A DNA stretch of 64,000 nt. It comes from Dasyornis broadbenti (Eukaryota > Chordata > Aves > Passeriformes > Dasyornithidae). The notes under the pieces are model-generated. The model saw only the letters and a program-made list of their open reading frames with translations, had not been told where the DNA came from and did not search any database. Of the stretch, positions 22,571 to 35,789 are shown in pieces. How positions within the stretch are numbered: position 1 is the stretch's first letter; each line of letters begins with the position of its first letter. Location: assembly GCA_013397935.1 (NCBI GenBank), contig VZRN01001146.1, positions 210,063-274,062 on the forward strand, written 5' to 3'. The position numbers were made by a program, and so were the translations under genes.

Positions 22571-25500
22571 CTTGTGTGTTGTTTTCACCTTTTTTTTTTT
22601 TATCAGCTACAGAGAGTAATGCTGGTTGCAAGGCTGTGCCTCGCCTTTAGTCCCTGCTGTGGGACTTGCCTGTGGGCTGGGGGAATGCAGCACCAGGAAT
22701 CTCCCAGATTCATCACAGAAGAGCATTTTGGAGACACATCATGGCTCATCCTCCACCGAATCAAAGTCTGAATTCTCTTTTCAACTGAATAAGTGCATCA
22801 TGAATCTGACCACCTGAGTAGGCAACAGAATATACAACACACTGCAGTAACAACAACAGAAGTACCCTGGAAGTTCAGGAACTGTGCTATATTCACAGCA
22901 CAACTGGATGTGCCACTGGCTCTTCCAATTTTAGCATCAGTACTGAAATGCTGTGATTTTCTTTAAACCTCAGCTCCTGGAGTCATGTAAATATGAGGAT
23001 TTTAACTATTAGAAGCAGCAGCTTACAGCATGACAGGAGAAGGCCTGAAATTTGGCCTGAAAGCCCAAGCTAACTTAGGAGCTCAAAACCTTGGGAAAAA
23101 AAACCTAAAGAAACCCACATACTCTAACTTCCACGCTTCCAAGGCACCTAATTCATGAGTTTTGATTATCGAGAACTGGAAAACCTTTACAATTACTGTG
23201 AAAACTCCTCTCATAAACTACTCTGGCTGATTTTTATCCCGACTGACCACTGTTTGTTGACAACAGGTCCATACAAGTCCTAACTTTCCTCTAACATACA
23301 TGTATAGTCCCAGATAAATTATTTCAAGTCCCCCCTCCAAAAACACCCAGCAATCTGTGGACTACAATAAAGAGAAAAATAGAGATATGATGAGGCTGTA
23401 GCTACATGCTCTGGTAGAAAAGGGTTCATATTGTCTGGTTTTAGAGCTCACATGGACTAGAAGGGGCCACCACTGCAGGGACCTCCAGACACCGCTGCGA
23501 GTTTTGCTGGATGTCGAAACACACAACCAAATTATTTCATATAAGATAATATTTTAGCCACATTTGGATAGGCAATTGGAAGGCAAAGGCCAGCATTTTT
23601 CCCTTCAGCTCAAGGATGTCTCCATAGCCCACATGAGCACAAACACACATTGTACTCCCACACGTGCGCGAGCGTCACGGACGCATGGCAGGAATAATCC
23701 GCATGGGTTACAGACATTTCCCATTACATCCCGTGAGCGGGCTCGTTAGACCAAAGCTCATTTGTACCCAAAACGTGCAAAGCGAGGAACATGCAGAAGC
23801 CTTTGCAGGACCAGGGCTTAAGTACACACTCAACCTCAAGCTCCAGGATTGGACATGCTGTTCTTCAGCCCCAGAACAAACGCAAAGCTCCGTATGACTA
23901 AATATAGCCAGCATACAAGAGATCTTGTTTTGTTTTCTTTAGCAGCTCCCCTGTGACCCAGCAGAAGTTACGAAACCAAATGAATGTAATAGAGCGTTCA
24001 TTCCCAGCTTATTGATGTTGCCTCACCCTTGGGCATATTTGCAAAATTTCCTTCTACATAATAAAAAATGGCACGTCGCTCGCTGCGGCCAGTCGGGCTG
24101 TGGGCCGGCACCAGTCACACACAGAGGCTACTCACTGCTAAATACCTGCTGCTCCTTCAGGACCAAGGCATTCCTGGGCTCAGGTGAAGGGGATATTCGG
24201 CAAGGATGGTACAATGGTTTGTTGGTGGTGTTGCCCAGAGAAAGAGCAGTCTCTTTGTGGGGAGTTTGCTCGCTACGCAGATCCACTCTGTTCAGTGGAC
24301 GCGCAGCTTCTCTTGGAAGAGCCGCACATCCCATTTCATCATCTTTTTTCCTGCATGAACAAACACAACTACTGTCCCTGACATTTCCTTGCCTCCAGCC
24401 CCAAGCAGCAGCCATCAATGGGACACACATTAGATCCAGTTTGGCAGAAACAGCAAGAGACCAGAAACCACAAAGTCCACATTTTTCTGTCTCCATTCAG
24501 AGATTTGCTGATAAATCCTCTTTGGCCAGACCAAGCTGCTTTGCTCCTACCCTCCCACAACTTGTGTGGATGCAACCCAGCCTTGGAACAAGAGCATTCC
24601 AACACACAAGCATTCGGGATCCCACCTCAGCCCCAGGTGAGGGCTCCTCTGTGTGCCAGCCTCACACAAAATAAACTACAGCCACAAACTCTGGCATTTT
24701 TCTATCTGCAACTGCCAAACTCTCTGATCAGAAAGCATCTCAGCTAGCTTTAGGGAAGGCACTTCTGAGCAAGTGATCACCTGGCTTCTTGCTGCAGTCC
24801 ATGGAGGAAGACAGGAGACCTCACCCCAGGAGAATGAACTCACTATGCTCTTCTCACTCTCACCCACCGAGAGGGCTTTAAGTGCCACATCAAGGTGGAT
24901 CCAAACATTCAGACAGCTCTAGCTAGCCAAGATGGGTCTCACTGTCTGTGGCAACCTACAGAGAAGTTCTCTCATCCTTTCTGTTTTAAAACCTCTCGTA
25001 TTTTCCTTTGAAGCACGTGGTATCAGCCATGGCAGAGCGAGGGTCCTTGGCCGAACTGTGCAGCTCACTGTGGGATTTTCTACTTTCTGAACTCTGTCTT
25101 TGTTTTTGCTGGCTCAGGCTCCCTTATAGGTAACTCTGCACATATTTTCACCCTCCCTGTGAACCACAGTGCACACTGAAGCTAAACCTAATTTACAGAT
25201 TGGGTATAAACGAGTAATTAGGCATCTACTCCTGCCAACGTTTGTGCCAGCAGTTTAAAGCGGGTATGGAATTACTAGGTTAAAATTGCACCTTACACCT
25301 TGACACCAGCTCTAAAGAGGCTGGTCCTGGGGTTTTGGGCATTACATAAATATATGCATAGCCAGGAAGAAAATGGGGCAAGCCAGCCAGGATTCTTTTT
25401 AATATATCTCCTTAATTCAAGGGGCCCTTTATATATCGTGCTCGGGACGGGAAAAGGAAGACTTGTACCCACTTGGGGGGGCGGGTTATGGTTTAGCCAC

Positions 25501-28500
25501 CAACTTTCCTTTTTGCTCACACAAGGGCTAATTCATAGGTTAAGTGGAGGATTATAGATGATAGAAATGCAGCAGCCCTTTTCCTTTCCTCCCCATGCTT
25601 TTCATGTAAAGAGAAAGAAGGCTTCTCTCATCCCTTCTGCAAAAAGTGTCGACACATTTCCATAGCTCTGTGAGAGGACCTGCCATTTCTGTCACTCTGC
25701 TACCCCTTGTCCTTTTGTCCCCACAGCATCTTATTTCAGCTTGGAAGAAGAATAATTCACAGCTTCAGGAGATAAACCCAGATTTCTTAGGAAATAGTTC
25801 CATAAGAAAAGCCTGGACTGTAACCATGCTTGGGCTAACACGAGCCCAGCTCTCTTTTTCACCAGTTTGTGAGTTTTGCCACACCTTTAAGGGAAGCAAA
25901 ATCAGCCCTTTACAATGTGTCTCTTTCACAGCTGCATCTCAGTGCACCAGCACCTGCAAAGTCACTTTGGGGCGGGTTTTGTCAGTGGGAACAAGGTGAC
26001 AGCGTGGAAATTCAAGGACTGGCCAAATACCAGCCTGCCTTCCAGTGCCCAACTGTTCTGCCCCATCAGAGTAATTGTTTGTCTTTGCTTGGCAAAGCTT
26101 GAACTAAATAGCAACTAAATGAAAATAAAATAGAGAAATAAAAAAGATCGTTAAAATGGCCTAAGGATGCAAAGAATCACATGAAAAACAAACATGCAGG
26201 AATAGACAGACCCGCTGGACTGCTGAGGATCCACAGTCACAGACTGGAGCTAAACTGTGACCATGGATTTATTTTAAAAAAACACCGTGCTTGCCTTGGA
26301 AACTTAGGAAAATCTACAGGCAGATCCCTTTTGCATTTTTGCACACATTGCAACTCAAGGACAACATATTATGAAAAATGTGGCAACCTGCAGAACCTAT
26401 AAGTGATCATATGCAATTAAGCACAACAGTAAGTAAACCTCAGATATAAAAATCCATGTAACCATTTTGCTGGCATGAAAATTAAGATTTCCCCTAGCCT
26501 TCCAGTAATTTAAATGCTTTCTTTCGATAATTTCCCCCTTTCTCTCACTTTTTTTTGTTTTAAAGGAATACTTGGAATTTTAGCAAGGGATCTGCAAGTT
26601 GTCTTTTTTTCTTGACCCCTCACTGTTAAAACCTTGAATCTCTTTGGAGCACACAGCAGAGACATTTGCTGGGTTCCCAGAGGAAAAAGGGAAATGGAGG
26701 GAAAAAAAAGTGCATTTGAAAAATGTATTTTGGGGGATGGCAGGATAAAGGCACATTCCACAATTGTTCTTTTATGTAGGGCTCCCATCCGTCTTACCCA
26801 GAAGTTCTTCGGGTTTTGAAGGGTAAAGTGGGGAACCAAAAAATGTCTTTTCATGAGGGAAAAAAAAAAGTTTAGGCTCATCTATACATGTTTTTTCATG
26901 TATTTTCTATGGAAACATGGCCAGAGCTCAGTTTCCACCTTAGGTACATTTTCCCTACTTAATTAAGCCCTCTTTCCCCACATGACAAATGGGCCCTTCT
27001 CAGGAAAGGGCACGATTGCAGGCACGGGTGAAGTCAAAGAGGGCATTCTTAGTGATTAGACATGAAATACGGACTTGGAAAACAGAGGGTTTTGAATGTA
27101 AAGAGGGAATAACTTACTGCATCCTCAGGGTAAATATAATTTATGCATCCTTTGCCTAAGTGAGTTCTCTATCTGTTTATTTTGGGTTTAAAAAGTCTAT
27201 TTATCTGGTTGGGTGTGCTTTTAAAAATGTGCTTCCCACGGCCCTACTCTTCTGTTTAGTGCTTCTATTTTTCCCCAAGCCAAATTCATCAGAAATACGG
27301 CCTGGATGATATGTGAGCTTTCAAACGTGGCATGCAGAGAAAGCACGGGCACCGATGGGCCAAGGCTGGGGCCTGCGTCTCTGACTGACCCCAAAAGTGC
27401 CACTGCACACCGCCAGCATGCAGAATACGAAAGTCACGAATTAGGAGGAGAGGCACCTGAAAATCATGAGATAGTTTTTGTTTAATAAGATACCGGGCTT
27501 GGTGCTCCAGGCAATATTTTCAAGTGCTGCTTGAAAGTGGTGCTGGAAACTCACTGTATTTAAAATGAAGATTGGGGTTGCCCCAGTTGTTTCCCTAAAA
27601 AGGTTTGGGCTGGAAGGTGTCACCAGCTCTCACTTGCAGCCTACATGAAAATTTGGGAGGTTTCTTCCTTTCGTCAGAGAGGCACAATGAGCACCAGGGA
27701 AAGAACAAGAATTGAGCTGAGGAAGTGGGGCAAAATACAGGGCAGCAACACAGAGGAACTGAATGTATTTGAGGGATACAAAATATATGCAATTCCTCCC
27801 ACATCCTAGAGCTCAAGGACCACTTACTTCCTTAGCTGTTCTGTTTCTACTTAGCTCAGATAGTGCAAGTTCCTCCAGCTTAAATGGGGAACTTGTCTGA
27901 GCACAAGGGAAAACAAAACAAACTAAACCCCGCCGTAAGACAAATTTATTCTTGGTAGTCCAAGTAACTTCTAAGTAACATAGTTAACACTGGGTTCAAA
28001 GGGCACTTGCATAAGAAAAACCAAAAAAGAGTTAACAGCCCAGCAGAAAAAGCAGCCAACCCATGGTCTTAGCCAAGTTTCCCCATTTTGCAATTATAAA
28101 GAAGCCTTCTGAAGATTTCTGCAGAGTAGAACCTTTAATTTCTACCAGGCATTAACTGTGCATTAAAGTGTCCGGTCCACTTTTAAATAATAAATCAGTC
28201 CCTCACTTATTCAGATCTTCCTCATATACAGTTCACAGGATCTCTCTCAATCAAGTGCTTGCACTTCAGAAAGGCAGTGATTTCTGCCCAGGTGTGCTTG
28301 GGTGGAAATCAATCATTTAGAGAAGATTGGTTGTGTACAGGGGTGGTTTAAGATTTGGAACATTTTTAGAAATGAGGGCCAATGCATGGCTGGCATCCTT
28401 CCTCCAGTTCTACAGACACACAGGGGTGCAGCAGGAATGCAGGGATCGGCCACGATCAGAACTGAGACACTCATTCACCTGTGATTTAATGAGAACGAAA

Positions 28501-29080
28501 ATCAAGTTCATCATATAACACATAAAAAAAACCCCAGAATGGAAACCTGCACCGTGGAAATTCAAAAGATTCAGCCCAATCCCATTTTCTGCACATATCT
28601 GTGGTGTTTTCCAGCACGTGGCCAGCAGCGCACCCCACACAACACAGCCCTTCCAAGAGCCTCTTGCACCTCTCTGCTGATGGACAGTTTTCCAGATGGA
28701 AACAATTCTCTGTCTGTTCCTCACTCCAGCTTATGCCCAAATAAACTTGCTTGCACTTCCCTCTGCAGTGATGAGACCTCCTTGGAGCTGATCCTCCCCT
28801 CACACGAGCCGCCAAGGGCGATGCCAGCTGCTTCATTCTGGTGATTTCTTCATGCCAAGTACTTGGAGGAAGAAAAACTACCTCAAAGCAGGGCCTAAAA
28901 CCAGGAATAAGCCCGGCATACACCCCCAGCTCTTTTCTGCCATGCCTTTGGGACTGTAAAACGCACGGGCAAGATCCGGCCCCATTCCCGCAGCCCTGCC
29001 TCATGTGGCAGCAGCGCTCCTTGCGTGAGCTGGCAACGGCTTACACAGCAAAAGAGCTGCGGGATTGGGCCTTTAATTGC
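22571..29080. other. intergenic DNA, nothing assigned
   Basis: No recognisable gene in six and a half kilobases. The longest frame (24012-24674, plus, 220 codons) overlaps a 122-codon minus frame and others, has no domain or signal peptide, and is compatible with chance in this GC-richer part. Other notes are a T12 run near 22590, a G-rich GGGGGGGCGGG at 25476-25486, and poly(T) or poly(A) runs around 26550, 26700 and 26860. Confidence 0.5.
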
Positions 29081-31110
29081 TTAAAAATACACTACCCACC
29101 AATAGTTACCTAATTTAGCAGAATATATTACCTCTCTGCTTCATAAATCTTAATTAAAGCTGTTAGTTTTCCTATTATATGATCAAGAAACGCCCCATTA
29201 AAGTTAAGCAGTTTCTCCAAGTAATTATATACATTATGTGGTGTGGGTGTAAAGATGCATATAGCATTCCCCTACCAATTATTTTGCATACCCTGAAAGG
29301 CACTATCTATTAAATAAAAAACTTGCAGAATTTCATTAATGCACGATTTTTTAATCTCCCAAAAGTCTAAGCTGTCCCACAGGAGCTTGTATACTCAGTG
29401 TTGGCTCCTTATAATACAATTTAATGCTCACAAACACAACTAAAGTATTTAAGCATTTACAGAGGTTGTCATAAGTGCTTTACTTATTTTCGATCAAATT
29501 CAAGTCTACATTTAATACAGTTAACTGTGGTTATTTAATTTCAAAACTCAGGAATCCAACCTCAAAAATTTATAACAATATAAATTTAGTTACATTGATA
29601 TAGGATATGTATGCTACTGGGAAACCATTTTTCAAGTAAGAAGTGTAGAATTGTAAGACCTAAAAAGAGTTATTTTTTAAAGTAAGCATTATTTGAAATA
29701 AACCTTGTCAGATTTCAAAGAATATTTTCCTATTCGTCTGCAAAATGATTTCATAATTCTTAGTAGTACATTTCAAGCCAGTGCTAAATGCTACCAAAAA
29801 CTAAATGCAGTTTAATCACACTTTCTCTTTTGGTAAGACTTTCATGTAAATACAGAACAAAATATTTGCAAGATATCAGTTTAATATCTTAAATACATTA
29901 TTAACCAAAGCACTTCATTTCCTAGCAACTGGCTAGAGAGAACGAAATTTGGAAAATTATTCTTAGTTCCCCATAGACAGTGAATTTATTGCCTGACCAC
30001 ATTAACAATTAAAAGGTATATGCAAGATGTTAGATGTTAAAATATATGGAAGGAGCTTAACATCTGCTCATATACGGCAAGGAACCAACTCCTGCCCCTA
30101 AAAGTAACCGAATCAGGCTTGCAAGAATGTAATATTTTACTTATAAGCAAAATATTATTCTTCAAAAACTGCAGACACTCAATCAGGCACATCAAAAAAA
30201 AAAAAGAGGAAAAAGAAAAGCAGAGAGAGCAGCACCAGCCCTGTCTGATGCTGATAATCTTTGATCCAATACAGTTTCATATCATCGCTCAGAGCTGACA
30301 GTGCATTATTAATTGAAACATTGGGGCCGTACTACGTCCTCTTCCGTAGGAATCATAATATAATTATCTCTCATAGGCAGAAATACTGTTTCCACCTCTG
30401 CCCCTGAAAAAGTAATCTACAAACTGGCTTGGAAATGAGTGAAACAAAGTAGTACCCACCACTCTATTTATGGTATCAGTACTTGGGGTCCGTAAATCAT
30501 GATGCTTAGTCTGAGGAAACAGATATATGAAAAGAGCAAACATGATTTTTATATAATACATTATGAGAGCATCTTGGATTGATTGATTTCAAACAATTTG
30601 GCTAGGTTTCCTTTTATGATCCTTTTTTTTTTTCCCCTGTTTTTAATTTTTGCACAGATGCAGCTATATAAATAGCAGTATTTCCTGGAATCCCCAAAAC
30701 GTCAAACCAAACATATTTTCCAATATTAAATGATTGCATTCCATTATATCATTACCACTTAGAATAGGCTATAAATTCATTGATTGAAGAGTTTAATAGC
30801 AATGCCTGATCTTTTATATACCATATTTTCACTAATAGAAAATCGGCTTCTTCTGAAACATTAGCATGTTACCCTTTCTAGTAAAGCATATCAAATCACA
30901 TTAGCGAAAAAGTTGCCAAGTCAAATGGAAGTTTGGTGCCAGTTTTCCTCTTTTTTTTTTTCTCAAGAGGCAGAGAGAGAGAGAGCAAGAGAGGGGGGAT
31001 TAAATTTCTTACTAAACTTGTGGCAGTGAACATAAAATATAATAATACTCCTTTAACATTCCTATCATGATTTTGGTCCTAGCACTTAAACCGGCCGAGA
31101 ACTGAAGGAG
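29080..31110. other. long AT-rich block, nearly repeat-free
   Basis: About two kilobases of strongly AT-rich, CpG-poor sequence. It is not tandemly repetitive apart from a few homopolymer runs (A12 near 30195, T runs near 30626 and 30952) and a GA-rich patch at 30966-30996. Abundant TTAATTAAAG, ATTTAATTTC and TAATTATA words match homeodomain binding text. There are almost no open frames. It could be a conserved non-coding cluster or simply AT-rich isochore DNA. Confidence 0.4.
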
Positions 31111-34100
31111 TTAATACTTTAAAATGTGCAATAATTCAGAGAGCTGGTTTGCACAATTTGCAATACACTTTTTTCTTTGCAAGATAGACTCCGGAGCAGA
31201 CAGATCAACAAAAAGAAGTAGGGGGGAAAAAAAGGACGACTCTACAACCAATCAAACCAAATGCCAGAGCAGAGGGCAAAGGGATATGGAAACTGAGAAG
31301 ATAGACTTCCAAGTCCTTTCCTGAAAGTGCTTGGATTTTGAGGAGAGTCCAACATCGCCTGACAAAAGTGTCTTTGTGCAGCAACACTGGGGAGAAGGGA
31401 GGAGAGCTCAGGAAACCTAATGAAAACAGGCCAGGCCTTGTACATTAGACCCCATGGAGAACTTTGAATCATACGAGCTGCAGACAAGCCCCGAGTATGT
31501 AATGCCAAATTAAAGACCACCAAATATGGGGAGCATTGGAGCAGCACCGGGGCGGATGCGCTCCTGGTGTGGGCCAGAGCATCACCCAGTGCTTGCCTCC
31601 ATCCCATCCCCTGCAGAGAGCCGAGCATCCTGGAGCAGTGCACTGTGCCTCCCCCACAGGGACTTGTGGCTGGTTTAGCCACAAAAGAAAATAAAATGCA
31701 TTCTTTTAAACCTTTTTCTGCAGTCTGGTTGAATGTTAGCAGTGCTAACATGCCAGGGAAGAGGGTGACGATCTGCAGCTCCCATTGCAACACCCTGACA
31801 TGTGGCTGAGCTGTCCCCTCCTCACCTGCCCCACAGCCAATCCTGCCTGGCTTTCCAGTGTCATTCCTCTTCTGTATTTTGTGATAGACACTATAGTTAT
31901 TCTTGTCTTCGGAGGACTCACAGGACTTTAGCAAGGTGCAATCTTTGCAGTTCCCCCTCACCTGATGCATGAGCCTTGTGATCTGAGCAGCAAGGCAAGA
32001 ACAAACCAACAGCAAACTCCTTGTGCCCAACCACGACAACGTTTCAGCATCAAAGTGTAGGTGTTTGTCATTCTTCTCCCACCTGCTCATCCCTTCCCAC
32101 TGGTAACATCACAGCACATCACCTCCATCTTTCAAATCAGGCAGAGTTTGCTTTGCACAGCACCCAGTCCCAAATTTCACTGCCTGCCCTCCCAGGCTCC
32201 CCAGCACATCCTGTCTGCACTATTTGCTCACGTGAAATGCATCCTGATCCCATCTGTCATTCTCACACTGCCACCCTCTCCCTGCAGGGCCCTGCATGGA
32301 GGAGATGGCACCAGATGACGTGCCTGAGCTATGCTAAATTCATTATGGCAGTGTTTAATAATGTCACAACTCTGCTTTCATGAAAATCAGCGGAAAAAAA
32401 GCTGCAAATAATCTGAATAAGAACAGCGGAAGGCCTTACATGTGTCTTGATTTGTGCCCCATCTCTCCCTTTGACAGCCCATGCTCCCCAGCTTCCCCAG
32501 TCTCTGGTTCCAGGGCCCAGCAAGAGGGATGTGCCCTGACCAGGGGCAGACATTCCTACCATCCCTGCTGCAACACAGGGACAGGCTGCCACCCATCCCC
32601 ATTTTTTCAGTCCTATGCAAAGATGAGGGCATTTTGCCCTAAAAGCATTGGGAAAATCTGCTTTTAAATAATCCAAGCACTCTGTCTGGCGCTCCTTCAC
32701 CAAGGGAAGCTCCTGGGCAAAGAGGATGAGTTTTCCCCCAGTGCTGCTGAAAACCCTTCATTTCAATACCTTTTCTTAAAAAAAAAAAAAATTAATGGTT
32801 GAAAAATTTTAAATCTCTCCATTTTAAGTGACACAAGGATACACTGCTGGGTGAGGTGAGGCAGAGTGAGAGCCAGCAGAAAAGAAACCAAAAGAGAAGA
32901 ACCCACCAAGCAGGTGGGGAGATGAAGGGGCCCCATTTGTCCCTCCCTGTCACAACCATGTGTTATATGAAATTTGAATGCACTGGGCCCATTTCTTGAC
33001 TGGTGACAATGGGCACTGCTGCTTAACGGGCAACAAAGCTAAGCTTACTTGCAGGAGAGCACAGAATTTATTCCTGTTAAATTCAAAAGGCTTTTAAGAA
33101 ATGTAGAAGTAGATGGTTTGTGATAAAGGAGAAAGGAGGTACAAAAAAACCCAAACCCTAAAGTAACACTTTGATTTAGCTAGAAAAGACCAGCCCCTTT
33201 TTAGCTCTGAATAACAAATGTGCAAAGAAAATCCCCTATATTTAAAGTAACACTTAGAAACATGAGCACTGTGTTTCCTCAGCAGCAACTGAGCCAACTT
33301 CTTCACTCAATCACCTCAAGTGTAGAGCAGCACCAACTGCAGGGAGGTCACACTTGTGTAAGTGACCTCCATTGGCCAAACCCAAGCATCTGTACCCGAC
33401 GGAAAGCCAGAGCAATCTCCAGCTTTGGTGGGATTGCCCTGGATTTGCACCACTGTCGCCTGGGGAAACACATGGCCCGACAATTTCTTAAAAACTCAAG
33501 GTGGTTATTTCCCTGCCGCCACTGACTATGAAACCTCAGTGAAGGCAGTGGCATTGCACAGACTGGAGATCACCACAGGTTCTGGCGATTTCTTTTCAGC
33601 TACATATTTTCTGATACCGGCTATTTCTGGCAAAGTTTGATCTTCCTTTACACAACATCAATCTTGCTGGATGCTCCCTCAATATCTATCTGGTGCAAGC
33701 TGGACCTGCAAGTGAGAAAGCACTTGGTTTTCTGAAGTCTTGTAAGAAAAGACCTTTGTATTATCACAACTATTTGAATTCAGTTGCTTCCCCTTTCTTT
33801 GCTTCTTCCTTCTCTTCCAGCGTGTGCTCCTCTCCACTACTGCTCTGGAGTTCATTTCTCTAACTTGGCCCAACAGTGACCCAGAATATTGCTCCTCACA
33901 GCCCAGAATTTCTGCCATCTCTCAAGGTATTTTTTTCTTTCATTTCCCCGTCACAACCCTCCCAGGCCTTTGTATCCCGTTAGATCCTTGAAATATTATC
34001 CTTTAACCAGGCACCAAAAAGGGCGTTCATCTCTCCCACCTCCTTTCTCCTCCCAGCTCCCCTTGTTCTCCTGCCATTGCCCGTATTTCCTTCCCACTCT

Positions 34101-35170
34101 CACATCTGTGGTGCCACAGCATTTAAATGGTTCAACACACCCACAAATAGCTTGTTCCTCTTCTCCTCCAGCAGGCTGGTCAGATATGTAGATCTGCATT
34201 CAGCAAGAGGGTTCATGTGTCTATTGATTCCAAGACAATTCATGTGGTGAACACACTTTAAAGACAGCCCTGTGGGCCATTCGTCATCCCACTACGGTTG
34301 ATGGGATTGTTCAAGTCAACATCAGGGCCCAACACAGCATTTTGGGTTCATAAGCCAGCGATTTGCTTTCATGTTGCCTTGAATATTCCTCTTCAAATAA
34401 TCAGATTTAGTCAGTCTAGTCTCAACAAGATATCTAATTACTGATAATTACTATACCTACCAGGCCACCAAAAATGTACCATATTTATCCATCAGATGTG
34501 ATCTTTTATCATGGATGTCCCTGTTCCAAATTTTACAGGAGGTTAACTTCACTAAAAAGATAGTCATGCTTGTGGCAAGGAAGTTTCTTAATGTTACTTG
34601 CACACAGTAATGGAAAAAAATAATTTAAATAATCTTAATTGCCTTTTTGAACACTGACAGACTAATTTGGAGCTGAAATCAGGATCACCATTCTGATGGC
34701 TGTGAGACTATACAACTAGTGTTTTATAGAGATCGTTTCGTCACTAGGTGCATTAACAACATATCTCCAAAACTTCTTTCTCTACCATCTAAAGTTAAAA
34801 TAAATATTAGAGTGCACAGAATAAGAAAAAAGACCATAATACCACCAGATTCTGCAGAAATCCAGATTTGACTCAAAAGTTAATATTTCAGGGGTATCTG
34901 AATCACAATTTTGATTTTTGGGTCCTTTGTTACAATTTATAAAAAAGTTTTTCCATCTCTAACATGAGTTGGATTCACCTCCACTGTCATTTACCAAAGA
35001 CTGGACATACCTTGGGGCTAAAAAAGAGCAAAGACGAGGGTGGCTTTGGCTTTGCAGGGGAGCGGTGGGAGAGGGACCTCTTTGCCTGCACACCGAGCAC
35101 CATGAGGGCTTCCCAGCACTGTTACTAAATCAATACAAAACACCAACACAGAGTGTGCATCTCATTTTTT
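31110..35170. other. intergenic DNA with one long unassigned frame
   Basis: Contains the longest open frame of the window (31242-32090, minus, 282 codons), which has no recognisable domain and is handled as a finding. An A14 run lies at 32778-32791. The 34.3-34.95 kb part is AT-rich. No RNA gene or promoter is seen. Confidence 0.5.
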
Positions 35171-35173
35171 AGA

Positions 35174-35788
35174 GCCGTGTGTTTTCCGAGCTGCTTATTC
35201 AATCATTTTAACAATTTCCAAAACGGCGACTCGCCCCGCACGTGTCCTTTCAGAGGGAACCGTAGGTGATATGATCAAAGTTAGCCTACACCTAATCAGC
35301 GGGTGAGACATAATCAAGAATCTTTTTTTAAAGACGTGTTCAATTCAGCACAAGGCAAAGACTATTAGTCTTTTCCTTATTTACTACGGTTTGGGTGAAA
35401 TTCCCATTATTTCCATTAATACCGTTCCCGCCATATCAATTATTATAAGGTGCACTCAATAATGCAGCTACGCTATACCGCGAGCAAAGTGTCTTTCAAT
35501 GCGGTTTCTCAAGCAAACAAGATTTACGTCCTCGTGCAAGATCCACGGCTCTACCAAACCAGTGCCATATGTCTTTTTCTTTCCATCATCGCCCCGGTGA
35601 CAAAATCCACCGGGTAGATTCGACACGGAAACGAATGTCGGAAACGCCGCAAAGGAAAGCAAGTGGCAAAAGAGAAAGTTGGGTGGGATTGATTAAAGCA
35701 ACAATTTTAAGTGCGTTGAAACAAATTTTTCCCTACTGTGGCAGAAGAAATTCGTCACAACAGATTTAGTCATAAATCGTCCCATCGA
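35174..35788. promoter_or_regulatory. CpG-dense, non-GC-rich regulatory candidate
   Basis: My hand count gives 33 CpGs in about 615 bases, while base composition remains close to half AT. CpG is therefore near its random expectation, whereas neighbouring sequence is strongly CpG-depleted. The segment has no low complexity and no repeat words. It includes an E2F-like TTCCCGCC at 35425-35432, a cyclic-AMP-type half site region GACGTG at 35333-35338, and clustered CGs at 35590-35655. Germline hypomethylation or strong sequence constraint would explain this, as in developmental enhancers or distal promoters. Frames of 60-66 codons on both strands have no recognisable content. A foreign insertion is the main alternative. 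Confidence 0.45.
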
Positions 35789-35789
35789 T

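Noticed and set aside
23445..23510. CR1-like text near 'GACTAGAAGGGGCCACCACTG'
   Set aside because: Only scattered words resemble CR1; no terminal repeat and no longer alignment by eye.
24012..24674. 220-codon plus-strand open frame as a gene
   Set aside because: It overlaps several frames on both strands in a GC-richer part, has no domain or recognisable motif, and its length is compatible with chance in 64 kb.
35468..35769. Opposed 64- and 66-codon frames in the CpG-dense element as a coding exon
   Set aside because: Both strands are open over part of the region and neither peptide is recognisable; CpG density explains the interest better than coding.
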